Assembly: GCF_013248995.1 (NCBI RefSeq)
Contig: NZ_JABRPK010000001.1
Span: forward strand, 1,116,001 to 1,180,000
Origin: Frigoribacterium sp. VKM Ac-2836
GTDB taxonomy: Bacteria; Actinomycetota; Actinomycetes; Actinomycetales; Microbacteriaceae
DNA: 64,000 bases
Direction of reading: 5' to 3'
Under the pieces are notes generated by a model. It had not been told where the DNA came from. It searched no databases and worked only from the letters and a program-made list of their open reading frames with translations. This document shows positions 30,520-41,127 of the stretch, one piece after another; within the stretch, counting starts at the first letter, position 1, and the number at the start of each line of letters is the position of its first letter. Position numbers and translations under genes: made by a program.

Positions 30520-30689
30520 TGGAAGTTGACCCTTCTTGATGCGAACTGCGCGGGGTCGATTCGCTCCCGCGCTGACGTGCGCCTGCCGAGACATCGTCGG
30601 CTGGGTCGCACACACGCTGGGGGCGGAGATCAGGACGGTTCGTCCGGTGATTCGGGACCGAGAGGGCGTGCGACTGGCAAGCACCTGTC

Positions 30690-30695
30690 AGTATA
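30690..30695 (-). promoter_or_regulatory. -10 box TATACT, probable tkt promoter
   Basis: TATACT on the minus strand (forward AGTATA) is the best -10 upstream of tkt. No convincing -35 is present at the normal distance. Confidence 0.4.
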
Positions 30696-30762
30696 GGGAC
30701 GAAGCCCCTCCGCCCGTCCGCATCCGGCCGGGGGTTCGCCGTCAGCGTCGACGTTCATCGCC

Positions 30763-30768
30763 TAGACT
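30763..30768 (+). promoter_or_regulatory. -10 box TAGACT, probable ctaB promoter
   Basis: TAGACT lies 34 bases before the ctaB ATG, allowing a leader of about 28 nt that contains AGAGGA as ribosome site. The -35 is weak. Confidence 0.45.
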
Positions 30769-30802
30769 TCTCGGGCAAACCGTTCGTCTCGTTAGAGGAC
30801 TC

Positions 30803-31726
30803 ATGACCGCAGCCGTTGACATCCGCCCCGACACATCACCCCGGGGCTTCCGTCGCAAGGCTCGAGCGTACGTGGCCCTCACGAAGCCCCGCGTGATGGA
30901 GCTCTTGCTCGTCACGACGGCACCCACGATGTTCCTCGCGCAGGGGGGCATCCCGAACCTGTGGTTGGTCGCCGCGACGCTGATCGGTGGTGCCCTGAGC
31001 GCCGGATCGGCCTCGGCGTTCAATTGCTACATCGATCGAGACATCGATCGCATCATGAAGCGGACCCAGGGGCGTCCACTCGTCACCGGCGACGTGAGCG
31101 ACCGCGAGGCGCTCGTCTTCTCGTACGTGGTCGGCGTGGCATCGATCGTCTGGCTCGCCCTCACGGTCAACCTGCTCTCCGCGGCCCTCTCGCTCGGCGC
31201 CATCCTGTTCTACGTCGTCGTGTACACCCTCTGGTTGAAGCGCCGAACGCCCCAGAACATCGTCTGGGGTGGGATCGCCGGATGCATGCCCGTCCTGATC
31301 GGCTGGGCGGCCGTCACGAACGACCTCTCGTGGTCCGCCGTCATCCTGTTCATGGTGATCTTCCTCTGGACGCCCCCGCACTACTGGCCCCTCTCGATGA
31401 AGTACCGCGACGACTACGCCGCCGCCGACGTGCCCATGCTGGCGGTCGTGCGTGGGCGCTCGATCGTCGGCCTGCAGGTCATCCTCTATGCGTGGGCGAC
31501 GGTCGTGTGCTCCCTCATCCTGGTGCCGGTGGCCGGCATGGGTGTCCTGTACACCGTCGTCGCCCTGGCCAGCGGTGCCTGGTTCGTCTGGGAATCGCAC
31601 CGGCTCTACAGCCGGGCCATCCAGCACGTCGCGGAGGTGCGTCCCATGCGCGTCTTCCACAGTTCCATCACCTACCTCACGCTCTTGTTCGTCGCCGTCG
31701 GCGTCGACCCCCTGCTTCCCTTCTGA
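30803..31726 (+). CDS. ctaB: Protoheme IX farnesyltransferase (heme O synthase)
   Basis: A membrane prenyltransferase of the UbiA family adding farnesyl to heme B, the first step to heme A for cytochrome oxidase. The 307 residues carry the Asp-rich site [15 protein letters not shown] and the second conserved [13 protein letters not shown], among about nine membrane helices. ATG 30803 with AGAGGA is chosen; the open frame extends back but is not homologous. ctaA is encoded convergently one gene away. Confidence 0.95.
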   Translation: MTAAVDIRPDTSPRGFRRKARAYVALTKPRVMELLLVTTAPTMFLAQGGIPNLWLVAATLIGGALSAGSASAFNCYIDRDIDRIMKRTQGRPLVTGDVSDREALVFSYVVGVASIVWLALTVNLLSAALSLGAILFYVVVYTLWLKRRTPQNIVWGGIAGCMPVLIGWAAVTNDLSWSAVILFMVIFLWTPPHYWPLSMKYRDDYAAADVPMLAVVRGRSIVGLQVILYAWATVVCSLILVPVAGMGVLYTVVALASGAWFVWESHRLYSRAIQHVAEVRPMRVFHSSITYLTLLFVAVGVDPLLPF

Positions 31727-31730
31727 TCGC

Positions 31731-32165
31731 GTGGGCGCCTCTGGATGGGCCGTCCGTCCGGCGCGCGCGGACGACCTCGTCCCGCTGTCCGAGCTCAAGC
31801 TCGAGGTGCTCAGACCCGAGTTCGAGCGACTCGGCATCTGGGATCCCCCACGGCATCGGGCACGCTTCGAGCGCGAGTTCGTCGCCTCCGAGACGCGCGT
31901 CGTCGAAGGCGACCAGCGCCTCCTCGGGTGCATCGCGCTGCACCCCGACGACGGGACGACGTGGTTGCGCCACTTCTACCTGGCCGAGGAGGCGCGAGGT
32001 CACGGCATCGGGACGACCCTCCTCACCGAGGCCATCACCTCCGTGGCCGGAGGCTCGATCACCCTCGACGTGCTCACGGGCAGCCGCGCGGTGTCTCTCT
32101 ACGAACGCACGGGATTCGTCGTCATCGACCAGGACGACGTCGACACCGTCATGCGCCGCGGCTAG
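31731..32165 (+). CDS. GNAT family N-acetyltransferase
   Basis: A 144-residue acetyl-CoA-dependent transferase of unknown substrate. The acetyl-CoA binding motif A is EEARGHGIGTTLL. The C-terminal part ends SLYERTGFVVI, typical of GNAT proteins. The GTG start is 4 bases after the ctaB stop, so it is probably co-transcribed with ctaB and translated by reinitiation. No functional tie to heme synthesis is evident. Confidence 0.85.
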   Translation: MGASGWAVRPARADDLVPLSELKLEVLRPEFERLGIWDPPRHRARFEREFVASETRVVEGDQRLLGCIALHPDDGTTWLRHFYLAEEARGHGIGTTLLTEAITSVAGGSITLDVLTGSRAVSLYERTGFVVIDQDDVDTVMRRG

Positions 32166-32186
32166 AAGCGTCCTTCGTCGCGACCG

Positions 32187-33155
32187 TCAGGCGCGGGAGG
32201 CGGCCGCTTCGACGATCGGCTCGACCTCGTCCGGTGCCTGATCGTTGCGAAGCGACAGCACGACGGCGGTCATGGCCGCCACGAGCAGGGCTGCCAGCAC
32301 CATGTGGCTGCCGACGAGCAGGGGAGGCAGCCCCGTCCGTGCCTGCGTGATGCCCACGGCGATCTGGGCGACCTCGACGCCGAGGAGGGCCAGAGGGAAC
32401 CGGCGGGGGAGGCTCGCCCGCAGGGTCCACACGAAGACGCCGACAGTGAGGGCCAGGGTGGCGTAAGCGGGCCAGCTGTGGACGTGGTCCATGATCGCCG
32501 GGTCCAGACCGTTGCGGGGCGTGGCGGCGTCACCGGCATGAGGCCCGGAGCCGGTCGTGAGGACGCCGACGACGACCGTGACCGCCACCACCGCCGACGT
32601 GACGTGCACGAGCCGGGCGTAGCCCCGCGGCGTCGCGGCATGGTGCCCCCGAGGCCCGCGGTAGACCCGCCAGAGCAACGTCGTGGTCAGCGCGACGAGC
32701 ACGATCGAAACGACGAAGTGGGCCCCGACGATGTAGGGGTTCAAGCCGGTGAGGACGGTGATCCCGCCGAGCACTGCCTGGAATGGGATGCTCAGGCCCT
32801 GGACGAGGGTGAGCCAGAAGAAGTCACGCCGGACCTTGCGCATCCGCAGCACGAAGAGGAAGGCGAGGATCACCACGAGGGTGAGCACGAAGGTCAGCAG
32901 ACGGTTGCCGAACTCGATGACTCCGTGGATGCCCATCTCGGGTGTGCTGACGAACGAGTCGGCGGTACAGCGCGGCCAGGTGGGGCAGCCCAGCCCGGAC
33001 CCCGTGAGCCGCACGGCGCCTCCGGTGCCGATCAGGAGCACCTGACAGACGAACGACGCCCAGGCGATGAACCGGACCCGGCGGTCGACGGTCGTGGGCA
33101 GCCATGACCAGGCTCGGGTCAGGACTCCGGTGGCGCCCACCTGTGCGTTGCTCAC
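32187..33155 (-). CDS. ctaA: Heme A synthase (COX15/CtaA family)
   Basis: A membrane monooxygenase-like enzyme turning heme O into heme A. The 322-residue protein has about eight helices. Conserved features include GGAVRLTGSGLGCPTWP and heme-ligand histidines such as in IHGVIEFGNR. The GTG start has GAAAGG upstream. It is transcribed away from the suf operon, with which it shares a 299-base regulatory region. Confidence 0.95.
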   Translation of the reverse strand: MSNAQVGATGVLTRAWSWLPTTVDRRVRFIAWASFVCQVLLIGTGGAVRLTGSGLGCPTWPRCTADSFVSTPEMGIHGVIEFGNRLLTFVLTLVVILAFLFVLRMRKVRRDFFWLTLVQGLSIPFQAVLGGITVLTGLNPYIVGAHFVVSIVLVALTTTLLWRVYRGPRGHHAATPRGYARLVHVTSAVVAVTVVVGVLTTGSGPHAGDAATPRNGLDPAIMDHVHSWPAYATLALTVGVFVWTLRASLPRRFPLALLGVEVAQIAVGITQARTGLPPLLVGSHMVLAALLVAAMTAVVLSLRNDQAPDEVEPIVEAAASRA

Positions 33156-33454
33156 GACTTGCTGCCTTTCGTCACATTCGGCGGTCGGCCCTGTAGAATC
33201 AACGGGTTCAGGAACACGACCCGGCAGGGTGTCGACGGAGACATCCGAAGGCCGTGAGATCCGCAGAAGCGGTGCACGGTCTTCACCACCAGTCTAAGCA
33301 ACGTCACCTGACGTCTCGATCACGTCGAGCGTCGTCCGACGCAGCGAGGACCGCCGGTGTGTTCGACTCGCAGGGCGAGCAACCGGGCCGCTCCATCACC
33401 CGGGGAATGCCGTTCGGCCGACCCGTGTTCGGTCCGGCAGAGAAAGAGGTAGTC
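33156..33454. other. 299-base divergent ctaA/sufB region with structured sufB leader
   Basis: No gene is convincing. It contains the predicted sufB promoter (33171-33199) and then about 250 bases of leader. The leader has a hairpin with 9 paired bases and one bulge (33310-33333) and a smaller CTCGC/GCGAG hairpin (33367-33379). The sufB frame is open back to 33254, but that extension has no resemblance to SufB. A leader this long suggests post-transcriptional control. Confidence 0.5.
33171..33199 (+). promoter_or_regulatory. Probable suf operon promoter
   Basis: GTCACA (33171-33176), a 17-bp spacer and TAGAAT (33194-33199). The -10 is good and the -35 matches four of six. The predicted transcript has a leader near 250 nt. 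Confidence 0.5.
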
Positions 33455-34873
<1,419 letters not shown>

Positions 34874-36100
34874 ATGTCCGCCGCAGCACCCACCACCACA
34901 CCAGAGTCCACCACCACGCCGGGTGTCCAGCACGGCGCAGGTGCCCACACCGACGGCGGATGGGGCCTCGTCCCCGTCCAGACCCGATCCGAGCGGTTCA
35001 CCTCGGTCGACCCCGCGGCCTTCGCCGACGTGACGGGTCGCGAGGTGGACTGGAAGCTCAGCCCCGTGTCGCGGCTTCGTCCGTTGATCGACGGTCATCT
35101 CGACGGCTCGCCCTATGCGTACCTGGCTCGTGAGACGCCCGGCGCGACCGTCGAATGGATCGACCGCGGCGACTCGCGGGTCGGAACGGCCGGAACGCCC
35201 GAAGACAAGGCATCGGCCAACGCGTGGGCGAGTGCCGAGAAGGTCCTCGCCGTCACCCTCGACGGCGACGAGCCGTCCGCCATCACCATCGGCCGCTCGG
35301 GTCTCGACCGCGAACCGCGGGCGGGGCACACCCTCATCCACGCCAAGGCCCACAGCCAGGCCATGGTGGTCCTCCGCAACACCGGGTCGGCACAGCTGGT
35401 CGAGAACGTCGAGATCGTGGTGGACGAGGGGGCACACCTCACCGTGGTCACCCTGCAAGAGTGGGACGACGACGCCGTGCACCTCGCGAGCCACCATGCC
35501 CGCATCGGTCGCGACGCGCAGCTCAAGCACTTCGTGGTGAGCCTCGGCGGCTCGGTCGTCCGGGTCAACCCGTCGGCCCACCTTGCCGAGCAAGGTGCCG
35601 ACGCCGAGCTCTACGGCGTGTACTTCGCCGATGCCGGCCAACACCTCGAGCAGCAGGTCTACGTCAACCACGACGCCCCCAAGACCCGGAGCCGCGTCAA
35701 TTACAAGGGTGCCCTCCAGGGCGCCGGTGCCCGGACCGTCTGGATCGGTGACGTGCTCATCGGCCGAACGGCTCCCGGGACCGATAGCTACGAACAGAAC
35801 CGCAACCTGGTGCTCAGCGAGGGAACACGCGCCGACTCGATCCCCAACCTCGAGATCGAGACCGGGGACATCGAGGGCGCAGGGCACGCCAGCGCGACCG
35901 GTCGTTTCGACGACGAGCACCTCTTCTACCTGCAGTCGAGGGGCATCTCCGAGCACGAGGCACGACGCCTGGTGGTTCTCGGGTTCCTCGTCGAGGTCAT
36001 CCAGAAGATCGGCGACGCCGACCTCCAGGCCCGCCTGGTGGACGCCATCGAGGTCGAACTGGCCGCGGGCGAGGCGACGTCCGGCGAGACGGTCGCCTGA
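34874..36100 (+). CDS. sufD: Fe-S cluster assembly protein SufD
   Basis: Partner of SufB in the SufBCD scaffold, 408 residues. The N-terminal 30 residues are Thr/Pro/Gly rich and unstructured, then the beta-helix follows. The C-terminal SRGISEHEARRLVVLGFL matches the SufB/SufD family end. ATG directly follows the sufB TAG with no gap, so translation is by coupling. It overlaps the Rieske gene by one base. Confidence 0.94.
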   Translation: MSAAAPTTTPESTTTPGVQHGAGAHTDGGWGLVPVQTRSERFTSVDPAAFADVTGREVDWKLSPVSRLRPLIDGHLDGSPYAYLARETPGATVEWIDRGDSRVGTAGTPEDKASANAWASAEKVLAVTLDGDEPSAITIGRSGLDREPRAGHTLIHAKAHSQAMVVLRNTGSAQLVENVEIVVDEGAHLTVVTLQEWDDDAVHLASHHARIGRDAQLKHFVVSLGGSVVRVNPSAHLAEQGADAELYGVYFADAGQHLEQQVYVNHDAPKTRSRVNYKGALQGAGARTVWIGDVLIGRTAPGTDSYEQNRNLVLSEGTRADSIPNLEIETGDIEGAGHASATGRFDDEHLFYLQSRGISEHEARRLVVLGFLVEVIQKIGDADLQARLVDAIEVELAAGEATSGETVA

Positions 36101-36432
36101 TGCCGACGAAGGTCTGTGGCGTCGACGACGTCAGCCCGTCCCAGGCGCATCGCGTCGTCGTCGACGGCGTCGCGATCGCCGTGGTGAAAGACAGCGCCGG
36201 AACGATCCACGCCATCGGCGACACCTGCACCCACGGCGACATCTCGCTCTCCGAGGGATTCGTCGAAGACGACACCCTCGAGTGCTGGGCCCACGGCTCC
36301 AAGTTCGAGCTCACCACCGGCAAGCCGCTCACGCTGCCCGCCTACGAACCCGTACCGGTCTTCTCGGTCTCCGTCATCGACGGCGAGGTGTACGTCGACA
36401 CCACGTCGACCCCCACCGAAGCCGCACAGTAA
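36100..36432 (+). CDS. Rieske-type [2Fe-2S] ferredoxin in the suf operon
   Basis: A 110-residue soluble Rieske protein. The cluster ligands are visible: Cys43-x-His45 (CTHGD) and Cys62-x-x-His65 (CWAHG). It resembles the non-heme ferredoxin subunits of dioxygenases, but here it sits between sufD and sufC. A role as electron donor to cluster assembly is inferred from position alone. The start overlaps the sufD stop (TGATG). Confidence 0.92.
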   Translation: MPTKVCGVDDVSPSQAHRVVVDGVAIAVVKDSAGTIHAIGDTCTHGDISLSEGFVEDDTLECWAHGSKFELTTGKPLTLPAYEPVPVFSVSVIDGEVYVDTTSTPTEAAQ

Positions 36433-36445
36433 AGGAACAGAACGC

Positions 36446-37231
36446 ATGTCCACTCTCGAGATCCGCGACCTCAAGGTCAGCATCGACACCGACGCCGGGC
36501 CCAAGCCCATCCTCAAGGGCGTCGACCTCACCATCAACGAGGGCGAGATCCACGCCGTCATGGGCCCCAACGGCTCGGGCAAGTCCACCCTCGCGTACAC
36601 GATCGCCGGTCATCCCCGCTACAACGTCGACGGGGGTTCCATCCTTCTCGACGGTCGAGAGGTCCTCGAGATGAGCGTCGACGAGCGCGCCAAGGCGGGG
36701 CTCTTCCTCGCCATGCAGTACCCCGTCGAGATCCCCGGCGTCACGGTCTCGAACTTCCTCCGCACGGCCAAGACCGCCCTCGACGGCGAAGCGCCCGCCA
36801 TCCGGGGCTGGATCAAGGACCTTCGCGAGTCGATGACCGCCCTGAAGATGGACTCGGCCTTCGCCGAGCGCAACGTCAACGAGGGCTTCTCGGGCGGCGA
36901 GAAGAAGCGCCACGAGATCATGCAGCTCGAGCTGCTCAAACCGAAGTTCGCCGTGCTCGACGAGACCGACTCCGGTCTCGACGTCGACGCGCTGAAGATC
37001 GTGTCCGAAGGCGTCAACCGCGCCAAGGCCAACACTGGCCTCGGACTCCTGCTGATCACGCACTACACGCGCATCCTGCGCTACATCAAGCCCGACTTCG
37101 TCCACGTGTTCGTCGACGGCCACGTCGCCGACGAAGGTGGGCCCGAGCTGGCCGACCGTCTCGAGAACGAGGGCTACGACCGGTACGTGACGGCAGCCGC
37201 CGCAGAGGCCGCCGCGACCACGGCGGTCTGA
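36446..37231 (+). CDS. sufC: Fe-S cluster assembly ATPase SufC
   Basis: The ABC-type ATPase driving conformational change of SufBCD, 261 residues. Walker A GPNGSGKST is at 40-48, signature FSGGEKKRHE near 150 and Walker B FAVLDETDSGLD. The C terminus is Ala-rich. It starts 13 bases after the Rieske gene (AAAGGAAC upstream) and ends 2 bases before the DUF59 gene. Confidence 0.96.
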   Translation: MSTLEIRDLKVSIDTDAGPKPILKGVDLTINEGEIHAVMGPNGSGKSTLAYTIAGHPRYNVDGGSILLDGREVLEMSVDERAKAGLFLAMQYPVEIPGVTVSNFLRTAKTALDGEAPAIRGWIKDLRESMTALKMDSAFAERNVNEGFSGGEKKRHEIMQLELLKPKFAVLDETDSGLDVDALKIVSEGVNRAKANTGLGLLLITHYTRILRYIKPDFVHVFVDGHVADEGGPELADRLENEGYDRYVTAAAAEAAATTAV

Positions 37232-37233
37232 CC

Positions 37234-37566
37234 ATGGCCGTCGCACTCAGCCCCGAGAAGTTCGATCAGACCATCGAGGCCTTGAAAGAGGTCGTCGATC
37301 CCGAGCTCGGCGTCAACATCGTCGACCTGGGGCTCATCTACGATCTGGCGATGGACGAAGAGCACGAGAACGCGCTCATCATCAGCATGACCCTCACGAG
37401 CGCCGGTTGCCCCTTGACCGACGTCATCGAGGGTGACACCGCCAATGCCCTCGACGGGGTCGTCGACGCGTTCCGCATCAACTGGGTGTGGATGCCGCCG
37501 TGGGGCCCCGATCGCATCACGGACGACGGACGCGACATGATGCGTGCCATCGGGTTCTCCATCTGA
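37234..37566 (+). CDS. MIP18/DUF59 family metal-sulfur cluster assembly factor
   Basis: A 110-residue protein of the DUF59 (PaaD/SufT-like) family that helps mature Fe-S proteins. It has the motif DPELGVNIVDLGLIYD (about 22-37) and the conserved Cys59 in TSAGCPLTD. Last gene of the suf operon, 2 bases after sufC, closed by a strong terminator. No cysteine desulfurase (sufS) or sufU follows. Confidence 0.92.
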   Translation: MAVALSPEKFDQTIEALKEVVDPELGVNIVDLGLIYDLAMDEEHENALIISMTLTSAGCPLTDVIEGDTANALDGVVDAFRINWVWMPPWGPDRITDDGRDMMRAIGFSI

Positions 37567-37583
37567 CCCTGTCCGCCGGCACG

Positions 37584-37625
37584 ACGACGAAGCCCCGCCC
37601 CTCGAGAGGGGCGGGGCTTCGTCGT
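37584..37625. terminator. Bidirectional terminator between the suf operon and bioY
   Basis: A perfect 19-bp stem (37584-37602 and 37607-37625) closes a CGAG tetraloop between convergent transcription units. Confidence 0.88.
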
Positions 37626-37659
37626 GTGTGATCCGACGAGGACCTCGGGGTGGGAGGAG

Positions 37660-38265
37660 TCAGTCGCCGACGCGCTTCAGGAGACGCCAGGCGAGGGGGA
37701 GTGCAGACGCGGCGATCAGCCATTTCGCGACGCCACCGACGACGAACGGGTAGAGGCCGGCCGCGAGAACGCTGGGCAGGTCGTTCGGCAGACCCAGCGA
37801 TCCGAGCACGACAGCCAGGTAGGGGAGGCCCACGGCGAAGGGAATGAGACTGGCGAGGAAGAAGGCGGCCGCCGAGCGCCACCACTTCTTGTCCCAGTCC
37901 CGCTCCGACAGCCAGCCGATGACGGCAGCCGCGACGACGAAGCCGATCACGAAGCCGAAGCTCGGCTTGAGAACGCTGAGCGGACCCCCCGAGAACTCGG
38001 CGAAGATCGGAAGACCGGCGACGCCCAGCACGAGGTAGGAGGCCAGCGCGAGCGCTCCACGACGCGCGCCGAGGGAAGCACCCACGAGCATCACACCGAG
38101 CGTCTGCCCTGTGACGGGCACCGGCCAGAGGGGGACCTGGACCTGCGCGAGGGCCGAGACGACGGCCACGCCACCGAGCACGAGGGCCACGTCGGTGGCG
38201 GCGCCACGGGCCACCAAGCGGTCGGCGAGGACCGGCCGTGAGGTCGATGCGGCAGCGTTCGTCAT
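37660..38265 (-). CDS. bioY: Biotin transporter BioY
   Basis: The substrate-binding S component of an energy-coupling factor transporter for biotin, 201 residues with about six membrane helices. Typical motifs are VPLWPVPVTGQTLGVMLVG and LGARRGALALASYL. ATG 38265 has a near-ideal AGGAG 7 bases upstream; the open frame upstream is not homologous. No bioM or bioN (ATPase and T component) is adjacent, so it must share modules from elsewhere or act alone. Confidence 0.93.
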   Translation of the reverse strand: MTNAAASTSRPVLADRLVARGAATDVALVLGGVAVVSALAQVQVPLWPVPVTGQTLGVMLVGASLGARRGALALASYLVLGVAGLPIFAEFSGGPLSVLKPSFGFVIGFVVAAAVIGWLSERDWDKKWWRSAAAFFLASLIPFAVGLPYLAVVLGSLGLPNDLPSVLAAGLYPFVVGGVAKWLIAASALPLAWRLLKRVGD

Positions 38266-38413
38266 GGGGACTCCTAGAATGGGTAGGTTGATCGGCCGAG
38301 CGGCTGGTCGGCAGCGCAGTGCTGCGACCCTCTCCACACGACGTCCCCATCCTATGGGCGGCCCTCCTCCGGGCCCCGTTGTGGACTCCTCACCAATCGA
38401 TTGGACATCTGCT

Positions 38414-40012
38414 GTGCTCTCCGTGCACGATCTCGAGATCCGCGTCGGCGCGCGCCTCCTCATGGCCGACGTCTCGTTCCGGGTCGACCGGGGCGACAAG
38501 ATCGGCCTCGTCGGCCGTAACGGCGCCGGCAAGACGACCATGACCAAGACCCTCGCCGGCGAGACGATGCCGACGGGCGGCAAGATCGAACGCTCCGGCG
38601 AGATCGGCTACCTCCCGCAGGACCCTCGCAGCGGCAACCCCGAGGACCTGGCCCGGACGCGCATCCTGGACGCCCGCGGGCTCGGTCAGCTGCTGCTCGG
38701 CATCCAAGAGGCCACCCTCGCCATGGGTGATCCCGACCCCGACGTAGCTGCCCGCGCCATGAAGCGCTACGGCGACCTCGACGATCGGTTCAACGCCCTC
38801 GGCGGGTACGCGGCCGAGGCCGAAGCCGCGTCCATCGCCAGCAACCTGAGCCTTCCCGATCGCATCCTGGACCAGCCCCTCTCCACGCTCTCCGGTGGGC
38901 AGCGCCGACGCATCGAGCTGGCCCGCATCCTCTTCTCGGCCGCCGACACGATGATCCTCGACGAGCCGACGAACCACCTCGACGCCGACTCGGTCGTCTG
39001 GCTCCGCGAATACCTCAAGACCTACCAAGGCGGGGTCATCGTCATCAGCCACGACATCGAACTGGTCGAGGAAGTCGTCAACCGCGTCTTCTACCTCGAC
39101 GCCAACCGGCAGGCCATCGACGTCTACAACATGGGCTGGCGCAACTACCAGCGGCAACGGGCCGCCGACGAAGAACGCCGCAAGAAGGAGCGCTCCAACG
39201 CCGAGAAGCAGGCCTCGGCCCTGCAGAAGCAGGCGGCCCGCTTCGGCGCGAAGGCCTCGAAGGCCGCGGCGGCGCACCAGATGGTGGCACGCGCCGAGAA
39301 GCTGCTCTCCGGCCTCGACGAGGTGCGTGCGGTCGACCGCGTCGCGAAACTCCGGTTCCCGACGCCGGTCGCCTGTGGCAAGACCCCGCTCATGGCCTCG
39401 AACCTGTCCAAGAGCTACGGTTCGCTCGAGATCTTCACGGCGGTGGACCTCGCCATCGACCGCGGCTCGAAGGTCGTCATCCTGGGCCTCAACGGCGCCG
39501 GCAAGACGACCCTGCTGCGCATCCTCGCCGGTGTCGACGCTCCTGACACGGGCCAACTCGAGCCGGGTCACGGGCTGCGGGTCGGCTACTACGCGCAGGA
39601 GCACGAGACGATCGACGTCAAGCGCAGCGTGCTCGAGAACATGGTGTCGTCCTCGCCGAACATCACCGAGATGGAAGCCAGGAGGGTCTTGGGTTCGTTC
39701 CTCTTCACGGGTGACGACTCGGCCAAACCGGCCGGCGTGTTGTCGGGTGGAGAGAAGACCCGTTTGGCACTGGCCATGATCGTCGTCTCCGGGGCGAACG
39801 TCCTGCTGCTCGACGAGCCCACCAACAACCTCGACCCCGCGAGCCGACTCGAGATCCTCGACGCCCTGAGCAACTACGAAGGGGCCGTCGTCCTCGTGAG
39901 CCACGACGAGGGAGCCGTGGAGGCCCTGAACCCCGAACGGGTGCTGATCATGCCCGAGGGAACCGAGGATCACTGGACCCCGGACTACTCCGACTTGATC
40001 AACCTGGCCTAG
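38414..40012 (+). CDS. ABC-F family ATP-binding protein
   Basis: A 532-residue soluble protein with two ABC ATPase cassettes in one chain and no membrane segments, the ABC-F arrangement of ribosome-associated translation factors or antibiotic-resistance proteins. Motifs: Walker A GRNGAGKTT and GLNGAGKTT; signatures LSGGQRRR and LSGGEKTR; Walker B LDEPTNHLD and LDEPTNNLD. A charged helical linker (Lys/Ala/Gln rich, about 245-300) joins them. The GTG at 38414 is where homology starts. Housekeeping translation control and resistance cannot be told apart here. Confidence 0.9.
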   Translation: MLSVHDLEIRVGARLLMADVSFRVDRGDKIGLVGRNGAGKTTMTKTLAGETMPTGGKIERSGEIGYLPQDPRSGNPEDLARTRILDARGLGQLLLGIQEATLAMGDPDPDVAARAMKRYGDLDDRFNALGGYAAEAEAASIASNLSLPDRILDQPLSTLSGGQRRRIELARILFSAADTMILDEPTNHLDADSVVWLREYLKTYQGGVIVISHDIELVEEVVNRVFYLDANRQAIDVYNMGWRNYQRQRAADEERRKKERSNAEKQASALQKQAARFGAKASKAAAAHQMVARAEKLLSGLDEVRAVDRVAKLRFPTPVACGKTPLMASNLSKSYGSLEIFTAVDLAIDRGSKVVILGLNGAGKTTLLRILAGVDAPDTGQLEPGHGLRVGYYAQEHETIDVKRSVLENMVSSSPNITEMEARRVLGSFLFTGDDSAKPAGVLSGGEKTRLALAMIVVSGANVLLLDEPTNNLDPASRLEILDALSNYEGAVVLVSHDEGAVEALNPERVLIMPEGTEDHWTPDYSDLINLA

Positions 40013-40042
40013 CGGCCACGGTCGCTGCGGCCGACCGAGCAG

Positions 40043-40894
40043 TCAGCGACGTGCGGCGTCGAGGATCTCGTCCTCGACGTCGTTGTCGTGTCGCGGTCGG
40101 GCCTCACGCCGCCGTTGGCGTTCGGCCTCGCGTTCGACGAGTTCGTCGTCGTCGGCGTTCTGATTGCGGTACTCCTGTCGGAAGACGTAGAACAGGAATC
40201 CGAAAGCCCCCACCGCGAACATGAGCCACTGGACGAAGTACGACAGGTTGAGGCCCGTGTCTATCTCGGGTCTCGACGACGGCACCGGCGCCGTGGCCGG
40301 TGCCGGGCTCTCGCTGACGACGAGGCCGTAGGCGCTCGAGTAGATGGGCTGCCCCACACGCGACTCGACCTCGCTGAGCTGGATGGTCGCGATCTGGTTC
40401 GTGCCGGGCACGCCCGTCCGGTCGCCCAAGGCCGGTTCACCGGGTTTGAGGCGTGCGACCACCGTGACGTCGCCCGAGGGAGGTGCGGGCACGACGTCGG
40501 GGGAGTCCTGCGCGTTGCCGGTCGGCACCCAGCCTCGGTCGATGACGAAGACCTCGCCCTGTGTGGTGCGGAACGGCACCAGGACCTCGAAGCCGGGTTG
40601 GCCGTTGAGCGGGCGGTTGCGCACGAGCAGCTCGTCCGCGGTGAGGTAGCGACCGGTCATCTCGACCGGTTGCCATTCTTGAGCGGATTCGTACGAGGAC
40701 AACTCGGGCAGAGCCTGCTGCAGGGGGATCGGGTCGGCGTCGTAGGTCTGCTCGAGCTGGTGCACGACCGCGAGCTTCTCGTCATGACGAGACCATTGCC
40801 AGTGGGCCAGGAACACGCAGATGATCGCGAAGACGACGGCGACGGCCAGGTACCCCAACCACCGGCGCGACAGGGCGAACCGGATGTTCGTCAC
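40043..40894 (-). CDS. SURF1 family cytochrome oxidase biogenesis protein
   Basis: A 283-residue SURF1-type membrane protein that assists heme A insertion into cytochrome c oxidase. One membrane helix is near the N terminus (about 13-30) and one near 217-237, with an extracytoplasmic domain between containing GRYL...LLVRNRP and VIDRGWVP. A charged Arg/Glu tail ends it. The GTG start overlaps the upstream small gene in GTGA. Confidence 0.92.
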   Translation of the reverse strand: MTNIRFALSRRWLGYLAVAVVFAIICVFLAHWQWSRHDEKLAVVHQLEQTYDADPIPLQQALPELSSYESAQEWQPVEMTGRYLTADELLVRNRPLNGQPGFEVLVPFRTTQGEVFVIDRGWVPTGNAQDSPDVVPAPPSGDVTVVARLKPGEPALGDRTGVPGTNQIATIQLSEVESRVGQPIYSSAYGLVVSESPAPATAPVPSSRPEIDTGLNLSYFVQWLMFAVGAFGFLFYVFRQEYRNQNADDDELVEREAERQRRREARPRHDNDVEDEILDAARR

Positions 40895-41127
40895 CGCGCC
40901 TCCGTTCCAACCTGTTCGACGACCTCTGACACCCCCGTCACGACGACCGGGAAGTCACGTGCTTCGAGGAACTCGCGCAGGAAATCGACGTGCTCATCGC
41001 AGGCCGACCACACCTTGACCCGATCGATGCCGTGGATCTTGGGGTTGCGCCAGTGCACATTATGCCGTGCCTCGGCTCGACACGAGGCGCGAGAGCACTG
41101 CACGCCCACGGGATCGAGGCCGAGCAT
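40891..41127 (-). CDS. Small Cys/His protein of unknown function
   Basis: A 78-residue protein. Cys11, Cys16, Cys43 and His46 (CDEH) could form a zinc-ribbon-like site; WRNPKIHGIDRVKVWSACDEH is the conserved-looking core. It lies between the DUF3099 gene (1-base overlap) and SURF1 (4-base overlap), so three proteins are coupled on one message. The gene is judged real because of the overlaps and the Cys/His spacing. Similar actinobacterial proteins are sometimes labelled acetone carboxylase, which the size and motifs do not support. Confidence 0.75.
   Translation of the reverse strand: MLGLDPVGVQCSRASCRAEARHNVHWRNPKIHGIDRVKVWSACDEHVDFLREFLEARDFPVVVTGVSEVVEQVGTEAR

Larger units (their letters stand above)
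30520..30802. other. 283-base divergent tkt/ctaB regulatory region
   Basis: No gene is supported. It holds the tkt -10 on the minus strand and the ctaB -10 on the plus strand, about 70 bases apart, leaving tkt a leader of about 165 nt. Confidence 0.5.

Noticed and set aside
33254-33454. N-terminal extension of SufB in the same frame
   Set aside because: The extension has no similarity to SufB, and a good ribosome site precedes the ATG at 33455.
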